Source: Anaerococcus vaginalis
GTDB lineage: Bacteria > Bacillota > Clostridia > Tissierellales > Peptoniphilaceae
DNA length: 64,000 bases
NCBI GenBank assembly: GCA_018363915.1
Contig: JAGZMY010000003.1
Span: 62,001-126,000 of the forward strand
Reading direction: 5' to 3'
Of this stretch, positions 53,968-62,972 are shown piece by piece. The notes under the pieces are model-generated. The model searched no databases and was not told where the DNA came from. It was given only the letters and a program-made list of their open reading frames with translations. Positions within the stretch are counted from its first letter, which is position 1. The number at the start of each line of letters is the position of its first letter. Made by a program: the position numbers and the translations under genes.

Positions 53968-55353
53968 ATGTATTTAAATTTACCAAATGACAAAAAATAT
54001 TTATATGAACAAATATATGAAATTATAAAAAATAAAATAATTAATGGAGAAATAAAAGAAGACGAAAAGCTCCCATCAATTAGAAATTTATCAAAAGATA
54101 TTAATGTTTCAAAAAATACAATAAAAAAAGTTTACTATAAACTTGAAGAAGAAGGCTACGTTTATGCAAAAGATAAAAGTGGATTTTATTGTCGAAAAAT
54201 TGATGATTTAATTATTTTGAACAAGAAGGAATTGAAAAATAATAAAATAGATGATGAAAAAATAAAATATGATTTTTCAATTAGCGGCGTAGATTATGAT
54301 AATTTTCCATATAAAGTTATGCAAAAATATATGAAAGAGGCAATAGATAAATATGATATAAAAATTTTGGACAAGGGTTCCTATAAGGGATACGAGCCTT
54401 TGAGAAAGGCTATAAAGACTTATTTAAAAAATTCTAGAAATATAAATACAAATTCTAGAAATATAATTATTTCATCATCAACTGAGCATTTATTTTCTAT
54501 GATAAAAAAACTTCTCACAGACCAGACTCTTTTTGCTTTTGAAAATCCTGGTTATGCTTTTGGAAATAAATTTTATACTTACGATTTGAAAAATCCAATT
54601 CCTTTGGATTTGGATGATGAGGGTGTAAAAATTGATAAGCTAAGAGACCTAAATGCTTTGTGTTTATTTGTAACCCCTTTTCATCAATTTCCGATGGGTA
54701 CAGTTATGTCTATTCAAAGAAGAATTGAATTATTGAATTGGGCATCTCTTTCAAAAGATAGGTATATAATTGAAGACGATTATGATAGCGAATTTAAATT
54801 TAAGGGTTATCCAATAGAAAGTTTAAAAGCAATGGATAAAAATTCTGATGTAATTTATTTTGGATCTTTTTCAAAATTGATTGCCCCTTCAATGAAAATT
54901 TCTTATATGGTTTTACCAGATGATTTATTAAAAAAATATGAAAATAATTTTAAAGATTTATCGAATACAGTTTCAAATTTTTTGCAAAAAGCTTTGGCAG
55001 CTTTTATAGAAAGCGGGGAATTTGAAAAGCATATAAACAGGATGAAAAATATTTATTATAAGAAATTTAATTTTATAGTAAAAAAATTAGAAGAAATTGA
55101 AGAAATTTCTTTTCCAACAAAGGCAAATTCCTTAAATTTACTTATAAAAATTGATAAGTCTGTAGATATAAAAAAATTTAATGAAGTTTTAAAGGAGAAA
55201 TCTTTAAGACTAATTAATTTGAATAGATTTTCTTTTAGAAAGGCTGGAAAAGAGAATTATTTTATTTTAGGGTTTGCAAATTTAAGCAAAAAAGAAATTA
55301 ATGAAGGAATAGAAATTATTAAATTTGCCATAAAAAAATCAAAAATGTATTAA
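53968..55353 (+). CDS. pdxR: MocR/GntR-family PLP-dependent regulator, PdxR type
   Basis: The 461-residue protein has an N-terminal GntR winged helix ([19 protein letters not shown] to [15 protein letters not shown], about 11-70) and a C-terminal aminotransferase-like domain (about 100-460). The PLP-binding Lys is expected in [16 protein letters not shown] (about 303), and Asp in [11 protein letters not shown] (about 264). Such regulators bind PLP and control pdxS(T). The divergent pdxS and shared repeats support that role. The ATG is preceded by TGAGG. Confidence 0.88.
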   Translation: MYLNLPNDKKYLYEQIYEIIKNKIINGEIKEDEKLPSIRNLSKDINVSKNTIKKVYYKLEEEGYVYAKDKSGFYCRKIDDLIILNKKELKNNKIDDEKIKYDFSISGVDYDNFPYKVMQKYMKEAIDKYDIKILDKGSYKGYEPLRKAIKTYLKNSRNINTNSRNIIISSSTEHLFSMIKKLLTDQTLFAFENPGYAFGNKFYTYDLKNPIPLDLDDEGVKIDKLRDLNALCLFVTPFHQFPMGTVMSIQRRIELLNWASLSKDRYIIEDDYDSEFKFKGYPIESLKAMDKNSDVIYFGSFSKLIAPSMKISYMVLPDDLLKKYENNFKDLSNTVSNFLQKALAAFIESGEFEKHINRMKNIYYKKFNFIVKKLEEIEEISFPTKANSLNLLIKIDKSVDIKKFNEVLKEKSLRLINLNRFSFRKAGKENYFILGFANLSKKEINEGIEIIKFAIKKSKMY

Positions 55354-55421
55354 ACAAAAGCTTGATTTCATAATGTTTATGTAATAATAAAAAAATTTTT
55401 AAATTTTTTACAAAAAATAGT

Positions 55422-55480
55422 TGAACATCGTTCAGGAAGTTGTATCATATAAATGTAGCAACGAATGAACGGTGTTCATT
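55422..55480. promoter_or_regulatory. Paired operators and promoter of the tetR-MMPL operon
   Basis: Two TGAACnnnGTTCA palindromes occur at 55422-55434 and 55464-55480 (the second extends to AATGAAC-GGT-GTTCATT). Their centres are 44 bases apart, close to four helical turns. A TTGAAC (55421) with TATCAT (55443) could be the promoter between them. The TetR regulator encoded just downstream is the likely ligand. Confidence 0.7.
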
Positions 55481-55510
55481 TTATATTATTATATAGGAGT
55501 AGATTAATTT

Positions 55511-56104
55511 ATGAGTGATGTAGAAAATAAAAAAGAAAAAATTATGGATGCAGCCCTGAAAATTTTTCAAGAAAAAGGTGCTGAAAAAACTTCTGTTAGA
55601 GATATTATGACAGAAGCTGGATATGGTTTGGGTACTTTTTATTTGTATTACACAGATAAAAATGATTTGGAAGAAAAAATGGTTTTAAGTATTGGTACAC
55701 AGATTATTTTAAATGCTGAAAAAATGTGCAAGGAAACTGATCCAATTGAAAGATATATTTCTTTTGTAAACTATATAATTGATTATTTGATTGCTCATCC
55801 TTTTGAGCTAGATCTTTTGAGCAAAAATATTACTTGGACTCTTTATACAAAAATTGAAAATGATTATGGTCTTAGCGAAGCGGATTCGACTTTAAAATAT
55901 ATTTTAAATAAATATGATAATCTATTTTTAACAAATCATACGGAGTCGCAAAAACTTTATATACTTTCTCTAACTCTTGAAATTATGATGTCTACTTGTA
56001 AAAGTGCTGTATTGGAAGAGTCGATTTTATCAATTGATGAAATGAAACCAGTTTTATTTGCTATTATTAGAAAAATTTTCGATAGAATAGGAGAGAATAA
56101 ATGA
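55511..56104 (+). CDS. TetR-family transcriptional regulator
   Basis: This 197-residue regulator has a typical N-terminal helix-turn-helix (KIMDAALKIFQEKGAEKTSV to GLGTFYLYYTDKNDLEEKM, about 11-57) and a helical ligand-binding domain. Two matched palindromes lie in its own promoter, so it probably represses itself and the downstream transporter. It overlaps the MMPL gene by ATGA. The ligand is unknown. Confidence 0.88.
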   Translation: MSDVENKKEKIMDAALKIFQEKGAEKTSVRDIMTEAGYGLGTFYLYYTDKNDLEEKMVLSIGTQIILNAEKMCKETDPIERYISFVNYIIDYLIAHPFELDLLSKNITWTLYTKIENDYGLSEADSTLKYILNKYDNLFLTNHTESQKLYILSLTLEIMMSTCKSAVLEESILSIDEMKPVLFAIIRKIFDRIGENK

Positions 56105-58155
56105 AAAAAATAACGAAATTTATTTCGCATCATCCTAGACTTGTTTTATTAATAATGACTTTATTATTAATACCTTCTTGGTTTGGATACAAGAATACTG
56201 GCGTAAATTATGATATTTTGTCATATTTGCCAGCTGACTTAGAATCAACTCAAGGGCAAGAAATTCTTGATAAAGATTTTAAAAATGCTGCCACGGGCAT
56301 GCTTCTTTTGAAAGGCGATGATTATGATGCTGATAAACTTAAAAATGAAATTTTAAAGGTTGATGGTGTTGAAGATGTAATTTCAAAATCATCAATTGTT
56401 GGAGATAGCATTCCAAATGAGTTTTTACCTGATGAGATAAAAGATATTTTTTATTCTAAGGATTGTACTTTGCTCATGGTTAAATTTAAAGAAAGCTCAT
56501 CATCTTTTAGGACTATGAAAGCTATTGAAAACATTAAAAAAATAGAATCCAAGGAAAAATTTTTAAGTGGTATGAGTTCACTTGTAAAGGATACAAAAGA
56601 TTTAATAGATCACGAAACACCAATTTATGTTGCCTTGGCAGTAGCTTTGGCTTTGATTATTTTATCTCTTACAAATGAATCAACTATCATACCATTTTTA
56701 TTTATTTTGAATATTGGATATGCAATTTTATATAATTTTGGTACAAATTTATTTTTGGGAGAAATTTCTTATATAACAAAAGCTATTGCGGCTGTTTTGC
56801 AACTGGCTGTAACTACAGATTATTCTATATTTTTATATCATAGATATGTTGAAGAAAAGAAAACTAATGATGATAAAAATGATGCTATGGATATAGCTAT
56901 TCAAAAAACTATATCATCAATTTTTGCATCATCACTTACAACTTTTGCAGGATTTATTGTATTAATTTTAATGCGTTTAGGACTTGGAAAAGATATAGGC
57001 CTTGTTATGAGTAAGGGTGTTTTATTGGGACTAATTTCAACTGTTGTAGTTCTACCACCAATGATTTTGATTGTAGAAAAAATAGTTGCAAGATTTAATC
57101 ATAGAATATTTTTGCCATCATTCGACAAGACATCAAATTTTGTACTAGGTCATAAAAATGGATTATTTATTGCATTTTTGATTTTGTTTATTCCTGCTAT
57201 ATATGGGGCAAGAAACGCAGATCTTTATTACAATCTTGATAGGTCTTTGCCACAAGATTTGGATTCAATAGTTGCTTTAAATAAAATGAAAAAAGATTTT
57301 AATATGGCTTCTACACATTTCGTAGTTGTTGATGATAAATTAAGCAAAAAAAATGTAAATGGACTTGTTGATGAATTAAAAGATGTTGACGGAGTAAATA
57401 GTGTTTTAAGTTTAAATTCATTTACAGGACTTACTTTACCAGATAGCGTATTGCCAGATAAAATAAAAGATAATTTTAATAAAAATGGCTATCAAATGAT
57501 TATGATAAATTCAAAATATCAAACAGCATCTGACAAGGTAAATAATCAAGTAGATAAAATAAATAAAATTGTAAAAGAACATGATAAAAATGGATATTTA
57601 ACAGGAGAAGCTGTTTTAACAAAAGACCTTACGATTTTATCAGATAGGGATTTTAAAATGGTAAATATTGCATCAATTATTATAGTTTTTCTAATAATTG
57701 CAATAGTGTTTAAATCATTTGCTATTCCTGTGGTTTTAATTGCAGTAATTGAGCTTGCTATTCAAATAAATATGGGAATTCCATTTTATTTAGGTCAAAC
57801 TATTCCTTTCGTAACATCAATAATTATCGGAGTAGTTCAATTAGGATCAACCATAGATTATTCAATACTTATGATGGATAGGTTTATTGCAGAATATAAA
57901 GAAACTAAAGATGTGGATATGTCTTTAAAATTGACAGTAAAAGAAACATCAAAATCAATTGTAACATCTGCTTTGTCATTTATGGCAGCAACTGTTGGAG
58001 TAGGTTTATATTCAAAAATGGAAATTGTTTCAACGATTTGTATGTTCTTGGCAAGAGGAGCAATAATAAGTATGCTTGCAATAATATTATTCCTTCCAGC
58101 CATAATAAAAATAGCATTTCCATTTATTAAAAAGACAACAAAAGGATTAAATTAG
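56101..58155 (+). CDS. MMPL/RND-family transporter
   Basis: This 684-residue membrane protein has about 12 membrane segments in two repeats, each with a large loop after the first segment (about 35-170 and 375-510). The repeated motifs include TTDYSIFLYHRYVEEK (about 240) and STIDYSILMMDRFIAEY (about 584), the Asp-Tyr pairs typical of proton-driven MMPL exporters. It probably exports lipids, peptides or drugs. It is in an operon with a TetR regulator and a secreted heptad-repeat protein. Confidence 0.9.
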   Translation: MKKITKFISHHPRLVLLIMTLLLIPSWFGYKNTGVNYDILSYLPADLESTQGQEILDKDFKNAATGMLLLKGDDYDADKLKNEILKVDGVEDVISKSSIVGDSIPNEFLPDEIKDIFYSKDCTLLMVKFKESSSSFRTMKAIENIKKIESKEKFLSGMSSLVKDTKDLIDHETPIYVALAVALALIILSLTNESTIIPFLFILNIGYAILYNFGTNLFLGEISYITKAIAAVLQLAVTTDYSIFLYHRYVEEKKTNDDKNDAMDIAIQKTISSIFASSLTTFAGFIVLILMRLGLGKDIGLVMSKGVLLGLISTVVVLPPMILIVEKIVARFNHRIFLPSFDKTSNFVLGHKNGLFIAFLILFIPAIYGARNADLYYNLDRSLPQDLDSIVALNKMKKDFNMASTHFVVVDDKLSKKNVNGLVDELKDVDGVNSVLSLNSFTGLTLPDSVLPDKIKDNFNKNGYQMIMINSKYQTASDKVNNQVDKINKIVKEHDKNGYLTGEAVLTKDLTILSDRDFKMVNIASIIIVFLIIAIVFKSFAIPVVLIAVIELAIQINMGIPFYLGQTIPFVTSIIIGVVQLGSTIDYSILMMDRFIAEYKETKDVDMSLKLTVKETSKSIVTSALSFMAATVGVGLYSKMEIVSTICMFLARGAIISMLAIILFLPAIIKIAFPFIKKTTKGLN

Positions 58156-58164
58156 GAGGAAAAT

Positions 58165-60471
58165 ATGAAAAATAAATTAATGAAAGGATTCTCATTAATT
58201 CTTGCAAGTTCATTATTGATGACAAATGTGGCTTATGCCAAAGATTTAAATGTTAGAAAAAATGAGACTATATATGTTACAAAAGAAGCTGATAAAATAA
58301 AAGATAAAACTGGTTCAATTTGGATAAATTCCGATAATAATATCAAAGTAAAAGATAAAACCAATTTAAAAGAAATCAAAAATTTAAAAACAGACAAAAA
58401 AGTAAATTTAGATAATGGATATATAAATTGGAATGAAGACAGCAAAGATATTTACTATCAAGGAAAAACAAATGAAGATTTGCCAGTTGATATAAATGTA
58501 AAATATTTTTTAGATGGAAAGGAAATGACCTTTGATAAATTAAAAGGAAAATCTGGACATTTAAAAATCCAAATTGAGGCTGTAAACAAGAAAAAAACAA
58601 AGGCAAAAATTGATGGCAAAAATAAAGAGATTTATTCTCCATATCTTGCCCTTGCAGAAATGAATTTCAATTCAGATAAGGTAAAAAATCTTACAACAAA
58701 AGATGGAAAACTTGTAAAAGATGGAAAAAATGAAATAGTAGCAGCGATTTTAACACCAGGGCTTAAAGAAAATTTCCAAGGAATTATTGAAGCGGATAAA
58801 CTTGATAATTTTAAAGACAAAGTAGAAATGGAAATGGATGTTAAAGATTACGAACCAACAGAGGTGTATGCACTTATAACTAATGAATTTTTCCAAGAAG
58901 ATGCAAAACTTGATTCCTTAGATGAATTAAAAAATGGAATAAACGAATTAGAAGAAAATGCAGCAAAACTTGTTGATGGTTCAAACAAATTGGATGAAGG
59001 AAGCAAAAAATTAAATGATGGAATTGGAAAATTAAATGAGGGAGCTGGTCAATTATCCCAAGGCTCAAATAAAATTGTAAGCTCATTTGACCAATTATCA
59101 AGTGCTTTTTCAAGCTTGCCAGGAAAAATTCAAACAGTAAATTCAGCAGTAAATCAACTAAATAATGGAAGCTCAAAACTTTATACAGGAGTAAACCAAT
59201 ACACAATGGCTGTTGGACAAATAAATAATAATATGGCAAAATTACAAGAAGGCTCTGTAAGTTTAAATAATGGAGCTAGCGAATTAGATTCATCACTTTT
59301 GAAACTAAATAAAGGAACAACAAACCTAAGAAATAGTTTGTTACAAGCAACAAACGGAGAAGATATAGGAAAATTGACAGATTCAATGAATCAATTGTCA
59401 ACAGGACTTGAAGAATTGTCAAAAGGAATTAGTCCGCTTTCTGATAATATTGGACAATTGAGTGGGGGACTTTCAAAAATTGAAGAATCTTCAAAAACAT
59501 TAAATCAAGGAATAAATAATCTAAACCAAAGTGCTCAAAATGCGCCAAGCATTGATGCATCTATTCAAAATATAAATGCTCAAGCAAGCTCAATTGACCA
59601 AGTTATAGCAAATTTACAAGCAAAAAATGAAGATGGCTCACTATCAGGAGAAATTGAAAATTTAAAAGCAGTAAAACAAGGATTAAATAATGATGCAGCC
59701 TCATTAAGTGCAAATAGCCAAGCAAATGCTACAATAAAAGCAGGACTTGGACAAGTAGCAAAAGGCTCATCAGAACTTACAACATCAATTGGACAAGTAA
59801 ATGATGGACTCTCCCAAGTAAACACTAAATTAAATGATTCAAAAACAAAAATACAAACATCATCACAAAAACTTGCACAAGGAAGTAAAAAAATAGGCGA
59901 AGCTTTGTCAAAAAGCAATATTAAAAAATTACAAGATTCAGTAGTAATGCTTGATGAGTCAACAAAACAAATTAAAGCTGGATCAGAAAAATTAAAAAAT
60001 GGAACACAACAAAATCAAGATGGAGTTAATAAACTTTCTAATGCAATTAGCCAATTAGACTCAAATTCAGAAGAATTAAGAAATGGTTCAGCATCTCTTT
60101 CTAGTGGCTTAAAACAATTCCAAGAAAGATCAAAAGCTCTTTCATCACTTGCAAATATAAATGAAACAGCAATAAATCCAATGGCAAATGGAATCAAACA
60201 ATTAGATAATGGAATTAACAAATTGAGCAATTCCACAAGTCAACTTAAAAATGGAAGTGACGAATATGTTTCATCATTTGGAAAATTCAAAGAAGGACTT
60301 AGCGATTACAAGACAAAAGGAATAGATAAATTAGCTGATAAATCAGAAGATGTAACAGAAATTAGCGAAATTCTAGACCAAATGTCAAAAATAGCAAAAG
60401 AAAATAAATCAATAACAGGAACAAGTGATAATTTCGAAACAAAATCAAGAATAATCGAAAAAATCAAATAA
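58165..60471 (+). CDS. Secreted heptad-repeat protein, YhgE/Pip-like, partner of MMPL
   Basis: The 768-residue protein has a signal peptide (about 1-25, ending NVAYAKD), a globular region (about 26-235) and then nearly 500 residues of seven-residue repeats of the form KLxxGxx or QLxxGxx (for example KLVDGSNKLDEGSKKLNDG). This pattern occurs in the extracellular part of YhgE/Pip-type proteins. Unlike those, it has no C-terminal membrane segments and ends ETKSRIIEKIK. It is probably a long helical, periplasm- or wall-spanning adaptor for the MMPL exporter 9 bases upstream. Function is inferred. Confidence 0.7.
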   Translation: MKNKLMKGFSLILASSLLMTNVAYAKDLNVRKNETIYVTKEADKIKDKTGSIWINSDNNIKVKDKTNLKEIKNLKTDKKVNLDNGYINWNEDSKDIYYQGKTNEDLPVDINVKYFLDGKEMTFDKLKGKSGHLKIQIEAVNKKKTKAKIDGKNKEIYSPYLALAEMNFNSDKVKNLTTKDGKLVKDGKNEIVAAILTPGLKENFQGIIEADKLDNFKDKVEMEMDVKDYEPTEVYALITNEFFQEDAKLDSLDELKNGINELEENAAKLVDGSNKLDEGSKKLNDGIGKLNEGAGQLSQGSNKIVSSFDQLSSAFSSLPGKIQTVNSAVNQLNNGSSKLYTGVNQYTMAVGQINNNMAKLQEGSVSLNNGASELDSSLLKLNKGTTNLRNSLLQATNGEDIGKLTDSMNQLSTGLEELSKGISPLSDNIGQLSGGLSKIEESSKTLNQGINNLNQSAQNAPSIDASIQNINAQASSIDQVIANLQAKNEDGSLSGEIENLKAVKQGLNNDAASLSANSQANATIKAGLGQVAKGSSELTTSIGQVNDGLSQVNTKLNDSKTKIQTSSQKLAQGSKKIGEALSKSNIKKLQDSVVMLDESTKQIKAGSEKLKNGTQQNQDGVNKLSNAISQLDSNSEELRNGSASLSSGLKQFQERSKALSSLANINETAINPMANGIKQLDNGINKLSNSTSQLKNGSDEYVSSFGKFKEGLSDYKTKGIDKLADKSEDVTEISEILDQMSKIAKENKSITGTSDNFETKSRIIEKIK

Positions 60472-60481
60472 AATATAAAAG

Positions 60482-60530
60482 AAAAATCCGATTACACGAT
60501 AAATAATCTGTGAATCGGATTTTTATTTTT
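60482..60530 (+). terminator. Intrinsic terminator after the heptad-repeat gene
   Basis: AAAAATCCGATT pairs with AATCGGATTTTT, with a small inner CAC/GTG stem, followed by a T-rich tract. Confidence 0.85.
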
Positions 60531-60634
60531 TCTAAAATATCATTAAAAAATTTTAAAATTAAAATATCTAGAGATGATGTAAAATTAAAAATTTAATTTG
60601 GATTTTAAGATTTCATCATAAGCTAGGTTTAAAT

Positions 60635-62026
60635 TTATTTTGCTTTATTTTTTATATATTTATCAATATTTTCAGCAGCTTTTTTACCAGCTCCCATTGC
60701 AAGAATTACAGTTGCAGCACCACTTACGGCATCTCCTCCTGCAAAAACTCCATCCTTACTTGTCATTGTAGAATCGTCAATTATAATTCCACCCCAAGAT
60801 TCAGTATTTATATCATCATTTGTTTGTTTAATAAGTGGATTTGGAGATTGTCCTATTGAAACAATTACAGAATCAAAATCAACTTCTTCATATTTTCCAG
60901 TTGGAACAGGACGTCTTCTTCCAGATTTATCTTCTTCGCCTAATTCCATTACTTCTAATTTAACTTTTTTAACCCAACCATTTTCTCCTTCAATTTCTAC
61001 AGGATTATGGAGGTTCATAAAGTTAATTCCTTCTTCTTTTGCGTGGTGACTTTCTTCAGCTCTTGCTGGCATTTCTTCAAAACTTCTTCTATAAACAACA
61101 GTTACGTCAGCGCCCATTCTTTTTGCACTTCTTGCCGCATCCATTGCTACGTTTCCACCACCAACTACACAAACTTTTTTTCCTATATGAACTGGTGTAT
61201 CATATTCTGGGAATTTATATGCTTTCATCAAATTCATTCTTGTTAAAAATTCATTTGCTGAATAAACTCCGTTTAAATTTTCTCCTTCAATTCCCAAGAA
61301 TTTTGGAAGACCTGCTCCAGTTGAAACATAGACTGCTTCAAAGCCTTCGTCAAATAATTCATTAATTGTTTTTGTTCTTCCAATAATTGTATTTCTTTGA
61401 AGTTTAACTCCAAGACCAATTACATTTTTCAATTCTTTTTGAACCAAAGTTTTTGGAAGTCTAAATTCTGGAATTCCATACATCAAAACTCCACCTGCTG
61501 TATGGAAAGCTTCAAACATTACAACTTCATAACCTAATTTTGCAAGGTCAGCCGCACAGGAAAGTCCAGAAGGACCAGAACCAACAACGGCAACTTTTTT
61601 ATTTTGTCCAGTAACTTCTGTTGGTTTATTATATTCTTTATTCATGTGATAGTCTGCTACAAATCTTTCAAGACGACCAATTCCAACTGGCTCGCCATTT
61701 CTTCCTCTTGTACAAACTCCTTCACATTGATTTTCTTGTGGACAAACTCTACCACAAATTGCTGGAAGGTTATTTGTTGATGAAATAATTTCGTAAGCTT
61801 TATCCAAATCTCCTTCAACTACTTGATGAATAAATTCTGGAATTCTTACAGAAACAGGACAGCCTCCCATGCAAGGTTTATTTTTACATTGAACACATCT
61901 AAGTGCTTCTTCTTGAGCCATTTTTAAATCATAACCAAGAGCTACCTCTTCAAAATTTTTGTTTCTAACATTTGGATCTTGTTCAGGCATAGAAACCTTT
62001 TGTTTATTCATATTAAATTTTGCCAT
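60635..62026 (-). CDS. nfnB: NfnB-like FAD oxidoreductase (GltD homologue)
   Basis: This 463-residue flavoprotein is related to the small subunit of glutamate synthase and to NfnB/NfnL, the larger subunit of the bifurcating NADH-dependent ferredoxin:NADP+ oxidoreductase. N-terminal Cys motifs for two [4Fe-4S] clusters are RCVQCKNKPCMGGCP (about 39-53) and CGRVCPQENQCEGVC (about 91-105). FAD loop VAVVGSGPSGLSCA (about 145) and NADPH loop CVVGGGNVAMDAAR follow. Annotators often call such genes gltA. The adjacent NfnA-type gene and the lack of a GltB subunit favour Nfn. It overlaps nfnA by 14 bases. Confidence 0.85.
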   Translation of the reverse strand: MAKFNMNKQKVSMPEQDPNVRNKNFEEVALGYDLKMAQEEALRCVQCKNKPCMGGCPVSVRIPEFIHQVVEGDLDKAYEIISSTNNLPAICGRVCPQENQCEGVCTRGRNGEPVGIGRLERFVADYHMNKEYNKPTEVTGQNKKVAVVGSGPSGLSCAADLAKLGYEVVMFEAFHTAGGVLMYGIPEFRLPKTLVQKELKNVIGLGVKLQRNTIIGRTKTINELFDEGFEAVYVSTGAGLPKFLGIEGENLNGVYSANEFLTRMNLMKAYKFPEYDTPVHIGKKVCVVGGGNVAMDAARSAKRMGADVTVVYRRSFEEMPARAEESHHAKEEGINFMNLHNPVEIEGENGWVKKVKLEVMELGEEDKSGRRRPVPTGKYEEVDFDSVIVSIGQSPNPLIKQTNDDINTESWGGIIIDDSTMTSKDGVFAGGDAVSGAATVILAMGAGKKAAENIDKYIKNKAK

Positions 62027-62855
62027 TTCTCATATCTCCTGTTAGTCTACAAATGTGTTCTCTTTCTTCTTGTTGGTAATTTCTTCCTCTGTTCATGGCT
62101 TCATCAAAATCAACTTCAAAAGCATCAAAATCTGGTCCATCAACACAAGCAAATTTCATTTCGCCACCAACTGTAATTCTACAACATCCACACATACCTG
62201 TTCCATCTACCATAATTGAGTTTAGTGAAACAATAGTTGGTATGTCATATTCTTTTGTAACAAGGGCAGTATTTTTCATCATAATCATTGGGCCAATTGC
62301 CAAAACAAGATCATATTTTTTTCCATTTTCAATATTTTCTTTTAAAACTTCAGTAACAAAGCCTTGTTTACCATAAGATCCATCGTCAGTTGTAATGTAT
62401 AAATTGTCAGAAGCTTCTTTTAATTCATCTTCAAGAATTACTATGTCTTTATTTTTAAAGCCCATTATTACATCTGTGTGGGCTCCAATTTTATGTAAAT
62501 ATTTTGCTTGAGGATAGGCAATAGCTGTTCCCAAACCTCCACCAATTACACAAACATTTTTTCCTTTATATTGGTCAAGTTCAGTTGGTTTTCCTAAAGG
62601 ACCAACAAAATCTAAAAATCCATCGCCTGCTTTTAATTCGTTCATTCTAATTGTTGTTCCACCAACAATTTGAACAATTATTGTTACATTTTCATCATCA
62701 GTTTCTGAAATTGTAAAAGGAACTCTTTCGCCTTTTTCATCTATTCTTAAAATTATAAATTGACCAGGTTTTGCTCTTTTTGCAATATCTGGAGAATTTA
62801 CAACAAATTTAATGGTTGAGTCATTAAGATTTGTTTTTTCAATTATTCTTGCCAT
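62013..62855 (-). CDS. nfnA: NfnA-like ferredoxin-NADP+ reductase subunit
   Basis: This 280-residue protein belongs to the dihydroorotate dehydrogenase electron-transfer (PyrK)-like flavoprotein family. It has FAD-binding RVPFTISE (about 45), NAD-binding VCVIGGGLGTAIAYP (about 97) and a C-terminal [2Fe-2S] site GTGMCGCCRITVGG then FACVDGP. With NfnB it forms the Nfn transhydrogenase, which couples NADH, NADPH and ferredoxin pools. Its ATG follows AAGGAGGAAT. Confidence 0.88.
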   Translation of the reverse strand: MARIIEKTNLNDSTIKFVVNSPDIAKRAKPGQFIILRIDEKGERVPFTISETDDENVTIIVQIVGGTTIRMNELKAGDGFLDFVGPLGKPTELDQYKGKNVCVIGGGLGTAIAYPQAKYLHKIGAHTDVIMGFKNKDIVILEDELKEASDNLYITTDDGSYGKQGFVTEVLKENIENGKKYDLVLAIGPMIMMKNTALVTKEYDIPTIVSLNSIMVDGTGMCGCCRITVGGEMKFACVDGPDFDAFEVDFDEAMNRGRNYQQEEREHICRLTGDMRNGKI

Positions 62856-62882
62856 TATTCCTCCTTATGTGTCTTTATTAAT

Positions 62883-62910
62883 ATTCTAACAATTAATCTA
62901 AAAAAATCAA
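62883..62910 (-). promoter_or_regulatory. nfnAB promoter
   Basis: On the minus strand TTGATT (62910-62905) and TAGAAT (62888-62883) are 16 bases apart, with a TG extension before the -10, about 28 bases upstream of the nfnA ATG. Confidence 0.65.
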
Positions 62911-62972
62911 GTGAATAAGTTTAAATTAATAGTAGAATACTATAGTATAAAAATATTAAATAAGGAGGAGAA

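Noticed and set aside
53879..53986. Longer N-terminus for PdxS
   Set aside because: The extension overlaps the promoter and the pdxR gene, encodes a hydrophobic stretch not found in PdxS, and lacks a ribosome site. ATG 53878 has AAGGAG.
58880..60236. Several long open frames on the minus strand inside the heptad-repeat gene
   Set aside because: They are shadows caused by the repetitive Lys/Asn/Ser codons of the real gene. They have no ribosome sites and encode Leu/Phe-rich nonsense.
60635..62026. Glutamate synthase small subunit as the function of the nfnB-like gene
   Set aside because: There is no large GltB subunit, and the adjacent gene is an NfnA-type flavoprotein, so the bifurcating Nfn complex is more likely.
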